DNA of 64,000 bases from Pseudomonas asgharzadehiana (GTDB lineage: Bacteria; Pseudomonadota; Gammaproteobacteria; Pseudomonadales; Pseudomonadaceae): the NCBI RefSeq assembly GCF_019139815.1, contig NZ_CP077079.1, forward strand, positions 4,774,001 to 4,838,000, in the 5' to 3' direction. Made by a program: the position numbers and the translations under genes. Below, piece after piece: positions 26,637-34,150 of the stretch (positions within the stretch are counted from its first letter, which is position 1; the number at the start of each line of letters is the position of its first letter). Under the pieces are notes generated by a model that was not told the origin of the DNA, did no database searches, and saw nothing but the letters and a program-made list of their open reading frames with translations.

Positions 26637-28139
26637 TCAGTTCGTCACGCGGCGCGGCAAGGCCAGCTGCAGCAGGTTGGATTCAGTGGCGTGCGCGCGC
26701 AGTTGTTCGCCGCGCATGGCGCCTTCGCACAGCACCAGGATGCGGTCGGAAATGCCCATGACTTCCATCAGGTCGCTGGACACCACGATCACCGCGATGC
26801 CTTGGGCTGCGAGGTTGTGAATGATCTGGTAGATCTCGGCCTTGGCGCCGATATCGATGCCCCGCGTCGGTTCGTCGAGCAGCAGCACTTTCATCGGCAT
26901 CGACAGCCAGCGGCCGAGAATGGCCTTCTGCTGGTTGCCGCCGGAGAGGTACATGATTTTCTGCGCGGCGTTCGGGGTCTTGACCTTCATGGCCTTGATT
27001 TGATGCTCGGCGTTGCCCTTCTCCCAACCGTCGCGCAGCAGCCAGCCGAAGGTGGAATGGGCGCCCCGCGCGCTGATGTTGATGTTCTCGGCCACGCTCG
27101 ACAGCGGAATGATGCCTTCCTTTTTACGGTCTTCCGGGCACAGCAAGACACCGGCGGCAATGGCGTCGCGGGGCGAGCGCAACTGCAGTTTTTCGCCGCA
27201 CAGTTGCAGGCTGCCGGCACTCGCGCGTTCCAGGCCGCTGAGCAGGCGCAGCAGCTCGGTGCGCCCTGCCCCCACCAGCCCGAACAGGCCAAGGATCTCG
27301 CCTTTGCGCACCGCGAAACTCACCGGCTCACGCAGGCCAGGACCGAGCAAGCCGTCGACCTTGAGCGCTACCTCGCCATGCTCGCGCGGGCGGTAATCGT
27401 AGATGTCCTGAATGTCGCGACCGACCATGCAGGTCACCAACTGGTCGTGGGTCAGCGTGCTCATGTCATCGAAGGTGCGCACGTAACGGCCGTCCTTGAA
27501 CACCGTCACCGCGTTGCAGATGCGGAAGACTTCTTCCATGCGGTGCGACACATACAGCACCACTTTGCCCTCGTCGCGCAGGCGCGTGATGATCGCCATC
27601 AAACGGTCGATCTCGCGCGCCGAGAGGCTGCTGGTGGGTTCATCGAAGGCAATCACATGGGCGCCACGGGACAGCGCCTTGGCGATTTCCACCAACTGGC
27701 GCTGGCCGAGGGACAAACGCCCGAGCTTCTCGTCCGGGTCGATTTCATCGGCCAGGCCCTTGAGGCAGGCCAGAGCCTGCTTGCGCAGCTGGCCGCGGTT
27801 GACCACGCCCAAACGCGTCGGCAAATGCCCCAGGAACAGGTTCTCGGCCACGCTCATTTCCGGCACCAGGTGCAACTCCTGGTGGATCACCGCCACGCCG
27901 CTGGCGATGCTGTCGGCGGCGCATTTGAAGGCCATGGTCTGATCGCCGATCTGCAGCGTGCCGCTGCTGGGGATATAGGCACCGCCCAATATCTTCAGCA
28001 GCGTCGACTTGCCGGCGCCGTTTTCGCCCATCAAGGCATGTACCTGCCCCGGGTGGGCGGTGAAACAGATGCCGTCGAGCGCCTTGACCCCGGGAAAGGT
28101 TTTGCCGATACCGTCAAACCGCAGGGCCGCAGCAGTCAT
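26637..28139 (-). CDS. araG: L-arabinose ABC transporter ATP-binding protein
   Basis: A 500-residue double ABC ATPase of the sugar type. The first domain has Walker A GENGAGKST (near residue 40) and the signature LSLGQRQLVEIAKAL. The second has a degenerate Walker A (GLVGAGRTELLR) and signature LSGGNQQKAILGRWL with Walker B VLLLDEPT. Length is typical of AraG/RbsA. The ATG at 28139 overlaps the araF stop (ATGA), so the two are coupled; the longer frame upstream reads inside araF. It powers uptake through AraH. Confidence 0.95.
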   Translation of the reverse strand: MTAAALRFDGIGKTFPGVKALDGICFTAHPGQVHALMGENGAGKSTLLKILGGAYIPSSGTLQIGDQTMAFKCAADSIASGVAVIHQELHLVPEMSVAENLFLGHLPTRLGVVNRGQLRKQALACLKGLADEIDPDEKLGRLSLGQRQLVEIAKALSRGAHVIAFDEPTSSLSAREIDRLMAIITRLRDEGKVVLYVSHRMEEVFRICNAVTVFKDGRYVRTFDDMSTLTHDQLVTCMVGRDIQDIYDYRPREHGEVALKVDGLLGPGLREPVSFAVRKGEILGLFGLVGAGRTELLRLLSGLERASAGSLQLCGEKLQLRSPRDAIAAGVLLCPEDRKKEGIIPLSSVAENINISARGAHSTFGWLLRDGWEKGNAEHQIKAMKVKTPNAAQKIMYLSGGNQQKAILGRWLSMPMKVLLLDEPTRGIDIGAKAEIYQIIHNLAAQGIAVIVVSSDLMEVMGISDRILVLCEGAMRGEQLRAHATESNLLQLALPRRVTN

Positions 28140-29131
28140 TTCCACAGCCCGATTTTGGTCAGTTCTTCCTTGAAGTTCTCGCGGGTGATCAACGTCACTT
28201 CGTCCATGGCGGTGTACTTCGGCGGCTCGGTGCCTTTGGTCACCCACTCGTACATCATCTCGGCCGTTTTATAGCCTTCGATGTGCGGGCTTGGCAGCAT
28301 CGAGCCGAAGAAGCCGCTGTTGGCTTTCTTCAGTTCGCCGATGGCGTCGGTGCCGTTGATACCGATGCCGATCACGTTGGCGGCGGCAAAACCGGCGCTT
28401 TCAGTGGCGCGCACGCCACCGAGCACGGTGTTGTCGTTCATGCCGCCGATGATCAGGTTTTTCGCGCCACGGGGCAGTTTGACCAGGGCCGAGTTGGTGG
28501 CGTCCATGCTGCCGGGAACGTCGAGGGTTTTCAGCGGGGCGGTGAGGATGTGGTCCTTGGGAATGCCGGCCTCTTCCAGGGATTTGATCGAACCGTCGGT
28601 GCGCTTCTTGCCAGTGTCGAGTTCATTGAAGGTGTTGACCACGGCATAGGTCTCCTTCCAGTCCCACCCGCGTTTTTTCGCTTCGGCGGCCATCGCGGCG
28701 CCCTGCTTCTGGCCCACTTCGAAGGCGGCCATGCCCAGGTACGGCACGTCTTCCATGAAATTGCCCTTGGCATCGACGAAGCGGTCATCCACGGCGATCA
28801 CTTTCATGTCGTTGAGCTTGGCCTTGGCCACGATGGCCGGGCCCAGGGACACGTCCGGCGGGCAGATCACAAAGCCCTTGGCGCCGTTGGCCGCCAGGCT
28901 GTCGATGGCCGAAAGGGTTTTTTCGCCATCGGGCACGGCGATTTTGATGAGTTTGAACCCCTTGTCCTGAGCGGCTTTTTCGGCAAAGGCCCATTCGGTC
29001 TGGAACCACGGCTCCTCGGCCTGCTTGACCAGGAAACCGATCTTCACTTCTTCAGCCGATACAACGCCGCTGAACGCCATCGCCAGTGCCAGGGCACCGA
29101 GTGTCTTCTTGAACCTGTTTTTGCCAAGCAT
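28136..29131 (-). CDS. araF: L-arabinose-binding periplasmic protein
   Basis: A 331-residue periplasmic binding protein with signal peptide (LALAMAFSGVVSA-E). The mature part closely matches E. coli AraF as I remember it: GFLVKQAEEPWFQTEW, IAVPDGEKTLSAIDSLAANGAKGFVICPPD, MKVIAVDDRFVDAKG, MNDNTVLGGVRATE and LITRENFKEEL. It captures arabinose and delivers it to the AraH/AraG importer. The ATG at 29131 has AGAGG upstream. It follows the SDR gene by 35 bp, so the dehydrogenase and transporter are co-expressed. Confidence 0.96.
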   Translation of the reverse strand: MLGKNRFKKTLGALALAMAFSGVVSAEEVKIGFLVKQAEEPWFQTEWAFAEKAAQDKGFKLIKIAVPDGEKTLSAIDSLAANGAKGFVICPPDVSLGPAIVAKAKLNDMKVIAVDDRFVDAKGNFMEDVPYLGMAAFEVGQKQGAAMAAEAKKRGWDWKETYAVVNTFNELDTGKKRTDGSIKSLEEAGIPKDHILTAPLKTLDVPGSMDATNSALVKLPRGAKNLIIGGMNDNTVLGGVRATESAGFAAANVIGIGINGTDAIGELKKANSGFFGSMLPSPHIEGYKTAEMMYEWVTKGTEPPKYTAMDEVTLITRENFKEELTKIGLWK

Positions 29132-29166
29132 GGAGCACCTCTTCTTGTTATTGAGCGTTTCAAGGA

Positions 29167-29988
29167 CTAGTCGTGGTACATCACAGACCGCCCGCCATCG
29201 ATCATCAGGCAGGTGGCATTGATAAAAGGCGCTTCATCGGTGGCCAGGAACAACGCCGTCATGGCCACCTCGACCGGTTGGCCGATGCGCTTGGGCGGGT
29301 GCAGGTCGAAGGCGCGCTGACGCTCGGCATGGGGGTCGGGGAAACCGTTCCAATAGTCGACGTTGAGCTGGGTTTCGATATAGCCGGGAGCGATGGCGTT
29401 GACGCGAATGCCCTTGGGCGCGTACTCGATACCGAGGGCGCGCGTAAGGCCAAGCAGGCCGTGCTTGGCCACCGGGTACGGGAAGCAACCGGGAATGATG
29501 TGGCTGGAATGGGTGGAGGCGATGTTGATGATGTTGCCGATGCCCTGCTCGATCATGTGCGGCAGCACCGCGCGGCAGCCGAACCAGGCGCCGTCGAGGT
29601 CGATGGCAAAGCAGCGGCGCCAGTCTTCGTCGGTCATTTGCAACGGGTCGCGGAACACGTTGACGCCGGCGCAGTTGACCAGCACATCCACCCTACCGAA
29701 GCGCGCAATGGCCGTATCGACCAGCGCCTGCCATTGCTCCTTGGAGGTGATGTCGACCGCTTGCGCGTCAATCTCGGCGCCACGCTCGCGCCAATGGGCG
29801 GCGACGCGCTCGACTTTTTCGCCCTGGATATCCGCGATGACCAGGCGCGCCTGCTGGGCCTGGAAACACGCGACGATCGCCTCGCCAATGCCCTGGGCGG
29901 CGCCGGTGATGATCACCACCTTGCCTTTGAGCCGCTCGCCGTAAGTGGGCTCGGGCACGGCGGGGAGTGACAACGGTTGTGCCTGCAT
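29167..29988 (-). CDS. SDR-family sugar dehydrogenase (probable L-arabinose 1-dehydrogenase role)
   Basis: A 273-residue short-chain dehydrogenase/reductase. The NAD(P) motif TGAAQGIGEA is near residue 30, LVNCAGVNVF gives the NNAG-type block, and the Ser/Tyr/Lys catalytic set is in NIASTHSSHI and CFPYPVAKHG. It is the first gene before araFGH, so oxidation of imported arabinose to the lactone, the entry step of the non-phosphorylative pathway, is the likely job. No lactonase, dehydratase or aldehyde dehydrogenase is adjacent, so the later steps must be coded elsewhere. It could instead act on galactose or fucose. Confidence 0.78.
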   Translation of the reverse strand: MQAQPLSLPAVPEPTYGERLKGKVVIITGAAQGIGEAIVACFQAQQARLVIADIQGEKVERVAAHWRERGAEIDAQAVDITSKEQWQALVDTAIARFGRVDVLVNCAGVNVFRDPLQMTDEDWRRCFAIDLDGAWFGCRAVLPHMIEQGIGNIINIASTHSSHIIPGCFPYPVAKHGLLGLTRALGIEYAPKGIRVNAIAPGYIETQLNVDYWNGFPDPHAERQRAFDLHPPKRIGQPVEVAMTALFLATDEAPFINATCLMIDGGRSVMYHD

Positions 29989-30032
29989 CGCTTCACCTGT
30001 TTTATTTTTGGTAGTGAGTGCTGATGCCGCCG

Positions 30033-30062
30033 ACTATAAACCCAGACTCAGAAACATCTCAA
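30033..30062 (-). promoter_or_regulatory. Sigma-70 promoter of the SDR–araFGH operon
   Basis: On the minus strand, –35 TTGAGA (30062–30057), an 18-bp spacer and –10 TATAGT (30038–30033), about 45 bp before the SDR start codon. The match is good (five of six at both boxes). Confidence 0.6.
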
Positions 30063-30068
30063 TATATA

Positions 30069-30096
30069 AATTTGCATCCCATATTGTGAGCAAATT
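30069..30096. promoter_or_regulatory. Operator-like inverted repeat upstream of the arabinose operon promoter
   Basis: AATTTGC (30069–30075), a 14-bp spacer, then GCAAATT (30090–30096): perfect 7-bp arms 21 bp apart centre to centre, immediately upstream of the –35. That is the position of an activator or IclR-type site. The arms do not form a terminator. Confidence 0.5.
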
Positions 30097-30101
30097 AATA
30101 A

Positions 30102-30130
30102 AAAAACCGGCGCTTCAAGGGCCGGTTTTT
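30102..30130 (-). terminator. Terminator of the GNAT gene (bidirectional form)
   Basis: AAAAACCGGC (30102–30111) pairs with GCCGGTTTTT (30121–30130). The A/T-rich flanks give a T-run on either strand. It is 19 bp after the GNAT stop and separates that gene from the arabinose promoter region. Confidence 0.85.
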
Positions 30131-30148
30131 CCAAGCACCAAAACTCCA

Positions 30149-30628
30149 TCAGCCGAGGGCAAAGTCGCGCAGCGCGTCGCCTTCCATGCGGTAGCGCACC
30201 CACTCCTCCTGGGGCTGGGCGCCGATGGATTTGTAGAAGGCAATCGCCGGCTCGTTCCAGTCCAGCACGCTCCACTCGAAACGCGCGCAACCGTTATCAA
30301 ACGCAATCTTGGCCAGGTGGCGCAGTAACTTCTTGCCCGCTCCGCCGCCGCGTTGCTCGGGGTTGATATAGAGGTCTTCCAGGTACAGGCAATTGCTGCC
30401 CAGCCACGTGGAGTAACTGAAAAAGAACACCGCAAAGCCAATCGGCAAGCCATCGCGCAAGCAGATCAGGCCATGGGCGGTGGCGCCTTCGCCGAACAAG
30501 CTGCGCTGAATGTCCGCCACGCTGGCGATCACTTCATGCCGAGCCTTTTCGTACTCGGCAAGTTCAGTGATGAACGTCAGGATCTGCGCAGCATCGCTGG
30601 GCACCGCAGGGCGAATCTCGATGGTCAT
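30149..30628 (-). CDS. GNAT-family N-acetyltransferase
   Basis: A 159-residue acetyltransferase of the GNAT fold. MTIEIRPAVPSDAAQILTFI is the N-terminal strand–helix, and the acetyl-CoA binding motif is YINPEQRGGGAGKKLLRHL (Q/RxxGxG/A). The C-terminal DWNEPAIAFYKSIGAQPQEEW is typical of diamine or amino-acid acetyltransferases such as the spermidine acetyltransferase type. The ATG at 30628 begins the family sequence. It is divergent from the MFS transporter gene. Substrate not determinable; polyamine or small amine is plausible. Confidence 0.87.
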   Translation of the reverse strand: MTIEIRPAVPSDAAQILTFITELAEYEKARHEVIASVADIQRSLFGEGATAHGLICLRDGLPIGFAVFFFSYSTWLGSNCLYLEDLYINPEQRGGGAGKKLLRHLAKIAFDNGCARFEWSVLDWNEPAIAFYKSIGAQPQEEWVRYRMEGDALRDFALG

Positions 30629-30815
30629 GGGCAAGCCTTGGGCAATTTCAAAGCACACATACTAAGGCGCTTTGATGACTGATTGCAGTGCAATTTCGCG
30701 GGTTGCCGGGTTACTCCGGCCTGAAGCAATGCAAGCACCACTAACCACAGAACAAACCCGGACGGTGTGCGTGGTAAACAGTGGTGCATCACTCCAATCA
30801 CCTCCAGGCGGCCCC

Positions 30816-32012
30816 ATGCAGTCCACGTCCCCGGTGAGCACGAAGCTGTTCGCGCTGTTTTGCCTTGCCAGTTTCCTGTTGTCGCTGTCCTACGGCTCGA
30901 CGTTCCTATTGTCGTTGCTGATTCATGCGCGCGGCGGCAACGAGCACGACGCGGGCAGTGTGATCTCCACGGCGATGCTCAGTACCTTCGTGGCGGTGCT
31001 GCTTTGCGGGCATCTGGCGGATGCCTGGGGCGCGGCGCGGGCGATTGCGGGCATGGGTGGGTTGCTGGTGGTGGCGTGCCTGGGTTTTGCGCTGGCGCCG
31101 GGTTTTGGCGAGGGCTTGATGCTGTTCGGCTTGTCCCTCGGGCTGGGCTGGGGCGTGTTCTATACCTTGGGGCCGATCATCGTGGCGATGCTGGTGGAGC
31201 CGCAACAACGCGCCAGATATTTCGCTCTGCTGTCGGGCAGCATGATGAGCGGCATCGGCTCGGGACCGTTGCTGGGCCGGGCCGCGAATGCCCTGGGCCT
31301 GCCGTTGACCAGCGCTTTCTACATTGCCGCCCTGGCCAGCCTGCTCGGGGTGCTGGTGTTCTGGCGATTGGGCACCGCGCTCAAACGCCACACCACGGCG
31401 CCGGTGTCGAAAATTTCCTGGGCAGCTTGCCGCCGCGTGCTGTCTTCGCGGGCGGTATTTGCCATCGTCATGGTCGGCCTCGGAGGGTGTGTGTTTGGCG
31501 GGTTGTCTTCGTTCCAGACCAGCTATGCGGCGGCCCACGGGCTGGATTACTCGCTGTTCTTCGCAGGTTTCGTGAGTGCGGCGATTGCCAGCCGCCTGTT
31601 GATCGCCGGCTACGTGGTCAAGCGCGATGCCTATGTGGCCGCCTGTGCGCTGTCCGGGCTGATGCTGGGGGCTATCCTGCTGTTCACCTTTGGCGTGAGC
31701 GGGAATGCCAGTTACCTGTTCGCGGCCGTGACCCTGGGGGTCGGCTATGGCCTGACGTATTCGGTGATCAATGGCCAGGTGGCCAACGAGGCACCCGTTG
31801 GCACTACGCCCCAGGCCTTGCTGTTGTTCAGCCTCGCCTACTTCGTCGGTGTGTTCGGTTTCCCATGGCTGGCGGGCTGGATCATCGTTGACTTCGGCTT
31901 GCCCGCGCTGATGCTCAGCGTGCTGACAGTGGCTGCCGGCAATTGGTTGATCAGCGTGGCGCGGCTGGCGTGGCGCAGGGCGACAGCAGAGAAAATCTTG
32001 CAGCTGGGCTGA
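30816..32012 (+). CDS. MFS transporter
   Basis: A 398-residue inner-membrane transporter with about 12 transmembrane segments (for example LFALFCLASFLLSLSYGST and LLVVACLGFALAPGFG). The ATG at 30816 is chosen because the upstream extension is hydrophilic and lacks a ribosome binding site, whereas this codon starts just before the first helix. MFS permeases use the proton gradient to export or import small molecules. The family features point to the drug/sugar exporter type but give no substrate. It is divergent from the GNAT gene, with about 190 bp between them. Confidence 0.85.
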   Translation: MQSTSPVSTKLFALFCLASFLLSLSYGSTFLLSLLIHARGGNEHDAGSVISTAMLSTFVAVLLCGHLADAWGAARAIAGMGGLLVVACLGFALAPGFGEGLMLFGLSLGLGWGVFYTLGPIIVAMLVEPQQRARYFALLSGSMMSGIGSGPLLGRAANALGLPLTSAFYIAALASLLGVLVFWRLGTALKRHTTAPVSKISWAACRRVLSSRAVFAIVMVGLGGCVFGGLSSFQTSYAAAHGLDYSLFFAGFVSAAIASRLLIAGYVVKRDAYVAACALSGLMLGAILLFTFGVSGNASYLFAAVTLGVGYGLTYSVINGQVANEAPVGTTPQALLLFSLAYFVGVFGFPWLAGWIIVDFGLPALMLSVLTVAAGNWLISVARLAWRRATAEKILQLG

Positions 32013-32097
32013 TACCGTTCGTCGCCACCCAGGCACCAACGCAAAACGAGGACTGACCAATAAAGGGTAAGGACAATAACCCTATGGAGACATCCTC

Positions 32098-32430
32098 ATG
32101 AACACGACCAAGTTTGCTGCCCTCGCCCTCACCGGCCTGCTGTCCGCCGCTTCGCTGAGCGCATTTGCCGCCGGCTCGACCACCGGCCCGACCGACCCGA
32201 CCCCGGACGCCACCACCGATTCGCAAAAGTCCATGGGCACCGGCCTCGACACCAACGGCGGCGCGATCATCGACAACGGCACCGACCCACGCACCCGAGG
32301 TGACGACCCGCAACGCCAAGCACCTGCGGGCGTCGGCAACGGCAAGATGGGCCCCGGAATCAATCAGCCCGGCGTCAACAAAGGTGACGATTCCAACGTG
32401 CCAGGCACGCCGAAACAACCGGCGCCTTGA
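32098..32430 (+). CDS. Exported Gly/Pro/Asp-rich hypothetical protein
   Basis: A 110-residue protein with a clear signal peptide (MNTTKFAALALTGLLSAASLSAFA-A). The mature part is low complexity, rich in Gly, Thr, Asp, Asn and Pro (STTGPTDPTPDATTDSQKS), and likely disordered. The ATG at 32098 has GGAG upstream. It is the first of three short plus-strand genes. Similar short secreted proteins occur in pseudomonads, but I do not know their function. Confidence is in the gene, not its role. Confidence 0.75.
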   Translation: MNTTKFAALALTGLLSAASLSAFAAGSTTGPTDPTPDATTDSQKSMGTGLDTNGGAIIDNGTDPRTRGDDPQRQAPAGVGNGKMGPGINQPGVNKGDDSNVPGTPKQPAP

Positions 32431-32481
32431 GCCTTCGCACGCAACACCGACACCTGATCATTTCCCAGTGAAGAGGTATGC

Positions 32482-32748
32482 ATGAACGTTGATAGAAACC
32501 TCGAAAAAGAAGTGCTCACCCGCCTGTTGCACGCCCACCCCCAGGGCCTGGGCAAGGAGCTGCTGGACAACTACCGTGGCGAAAAGGAAGTGGCCGGCGT
32601 GTTGGCCGGCCTGCAAGACCGCGGTTTTATCAGGGATGGTCATGTCACCACCGACGACGCCGGCGAATATTCGTTGAACCTGCCCATCAAGCTGACCGCA
32701 TCGGGCGTGGACGAAGCGCGCAAGCTCGACGGTGAACTCACTCAGTAA
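32482..32748 (+). CDS. Small winged-helix-like hypothetical protein
   Basis: An 88-residue protein with an N-terminal helix (NVDRNLEKEVLTRLLHAHPQGLGKELLDNY) and the periodicity of a winged-helix fold (NLPIKLTASGVDEARKLDGEL at the end). It has no membrane segment. The ATG at 32482 follows AAGAGG. It lies 51 bp after the exported protein and 51 bp before the next gene, so the three may be one transcript. No named family is recognised; a DNA-binding role is possible only by analogy. Confidence 0.75.
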   Translation: MNVDRNLEKEVLTRLLHAHPQGLGKELLDNYRGEKEVAGVLAGLQDRGFIRDGHVTTDDAGEYSLNLPIKLTASGVDEARKLDGELTQ

Positions 32749-32799
32749 TCTATTTTGCCTGGCCTGGCCCGGTTACCGAGGGCCAAAAGGAGTATCGCG

Positions 32800-33180
32800 A
32801 TGCCTCGTGGAAGCAAAGCCAAATACACCGCCGAACAGAAGCGCAAAGCCGCTCATATCGAAGACAGTTACGAGCACAAGGGCGTGTCCAAGGAAGAAGC
32901 CGAAGCCCGTGCCTGGGCTACCGTCAACAAGCAGTCCGGCGGTGGCGAAAAGGCCGGGGGCTCGGGCCAGCGCAAGGCCCCGGCGAAGAAGGCCCAGGAC
33001 CGAGAGGAATCGGCCAAACGAGCGGCCGCCAGCCGGAAGGGTCATTCGCGTAGTAGCGGTGCTTCGCTGGGGACGCAAACCAAGGAAAGCCTGATGAAGG
33101 AAGCGCGGGCCAAGAATATTCCGGGGCGTTCGACGATGCGTAAGGATGAACTGATCGCGGCGCTGAAAAAGGCCGGCTAA
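32800..33180 (+). CDS. Plasmid-stabilisation-type protein with C-terminal Rho-N/SAP-like motif
   Basis: A 126-residue, highly basic protein. The N-terminal part (MPRGSKAKYTAEQKRKAAHIEDSYEHKGVSKEEAEARAWATVNK) matches proteins annotated as plasmid stabilisation in Pseudomonas. The middle is Lys/Arg/Ser-rich, and the last 30 residues (LMKEARAKNIPGRSTMRKDELIAALKKAG) look like a Rho-N/SAP nucleic-acid-binding helix pair. The ATG at 32800 has AAAAGGAG 7 nt upstream. It is chromosomal here, with no plasmid genes nearby, so the name is historical. A nucleoid- or RNA-binding role under stress is plausible but unproven. Confidence 0.78.
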   Translation: MPRGSKAKYTAEQKRKAAHIEDSYEHKGVSKEEAEARAWATVNKQSGGGEKAGGSGQRKAPAKKAQDREESAKRAAASRKGHSRSSGASLGTQTKESLMKEARAKNIPGRSTMRKDELIAALKKAG

Positions 33181-33193
33181 ACATAGAGCCAAA

Positions 33194-33220
33194 TGTGGGA
33201 GGGGGCTTGCCCCTCCCACA
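33194..33220. repeat. Compact REP hairpin between convergent genes
   Basis: TGTGGGAGGGG (33194–33204), loop GCTTG, CCCCTCCCACA (33210–33220): a perfect 11-bp stem. It lies between two gene ends pointing at each other and may help terminate both. Confidence 0.8.
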
Positions 33221-33232
33221 GGTTGCCCGTGT

Positions 33233-34150
33233 TTATTCGGCGAGCAAGGCGTCAACTTCAGCGGTACCGGGAGAGGTAGCCGGCCCCCAGCGCGTCACCG
33301 CCAACGCCGCCGCCGCATTCGCTCGGCGTGCCGCTTCAGCGGGTTCCAGACCGTTTGCCAACCCCGCAATAAACACCCCGGCATGCGCATCGCCTGCGCC
33401 GTTGCTGTCCACGGCACGCACCTTGAAGCCCTGCACGTGCTCAATGTGCCCCACGCGCCCGACCCAACAGCCATTGGGTCCATCACGCACCACCAGCAGC
33501 GTGTTGGCGGGCAGGTGCCGGCTCAACGCGGGCAGCGCTGCGTTGATATCCGACGCACCGGTAAACGCCAGCGCTTCCGGCCCGTTGCTGGTCCAGATGT
33601 CGATACGCGGCAACAGCCTGCGCATCAAGGCCGAACCCGGCGCCTTGACCAACGGGCCTGGGTCGAACACCACCACAGTGTTTCGTGGCAATGCCAGCAG
33701 CCAGTCAAGCAAGGGTTGGGCCTTGCCCTCAAGCAGCAGGCTGTAGCCGCTGACATAGATATAGTCGTCAGCACGCGGTACCACGTCAGCCAAGTCCTGG
33801 GCGCTGAGTTCGCCCTCGGCGCCGAGGTGGGAAATGAAGGTGCGCTCGGTGGTGGCTTCGGTCAGCGACACACACAGGCCGGTATCCTTGTCAGGGCTTG
33901 TGGCAAGGGCCATGTCGATACCCTCGGCCTGCATCGCCGCGCGTGCCAGGTCACCAAAGCGCCCGTTGCCATGACGCCCCAGGTAGACCACCGGCAACCC
34001 GTTGCGACGGGCAGCGGCCATGACGTTGAAACCACCTCCGGCCTCGAAACTGGCCGATTTGGCGAGTACATCACCGCCGGTCGCGGGCAAGGTATCCAGG
34101 GCCATGACCAAGTCGACGATGACCTGGCCGGTGTGCAGCAATCTAGACAT
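33233..34150 (-). CDS. PfkB-family carbohydrate/nucleoside kinase
   Basis: A 305-residue ribokinase-type kinase. The N-terminal signature is GGDVLAKSASFEAGGGFNVMAAARRNG, and the C-terminal ATP-binding catalytic signature is NGAGDAHAGVFIAGLANG (residues about 250–270), with Asp as the base. It would phosphorylate a sugar or nucleoside. It overlaps the preceding permease gene by 8 bp and is the last gene of the GntR–ADP-ribosylglycohydrolase–permease–kinase set, matching E. coli yegV in context. Substrate unknown; a product of ADP-ribose or nucleoside breakdown is a fair guess. Confidence 0.88.
   Translation of the reverse strand: MSRLLHTGQVIVDLVMALDTLPATGGDVLAKSASFEAGGGFNVMAAARRNGLPVVYLGRHGNGRFGDLARAAMQAEGIDMALATSPDKDTGLCVSLTEATTERTFISHLGAEGELSAQDLADVVPRADDYIYVSGYSLLLEGKAQPLLDWLLALPRNTVVVFDPGPLVKAPGSALMRRLLPRIDIWTSNGPEALAFTGASDINAALPALSRHLPANTLLVVRDGPNGCWVGRVGHIEHVQGFKVRAVDSNGAGDAHAGVFIAGLANGLEPAEAARRANAAAALAVTRWGPATSPGTAEVDALLAE

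Noticed and set aside
25665..28274. An 869-residue plus-strand open frame across araH and araG
   Set aside because: It lies antisense to two clear ABC transporter genes and has His/Gln/Arg-rich shadow composition.
32800..33180. Evidence for an integrated plasmid or mobile island from the plasmid-stabilisation-like gene
   Set aside because: No integrase, replication, conjugation gene, att repeat or composition shift is seen around it. The gene is chromosomal in pseudomonads.
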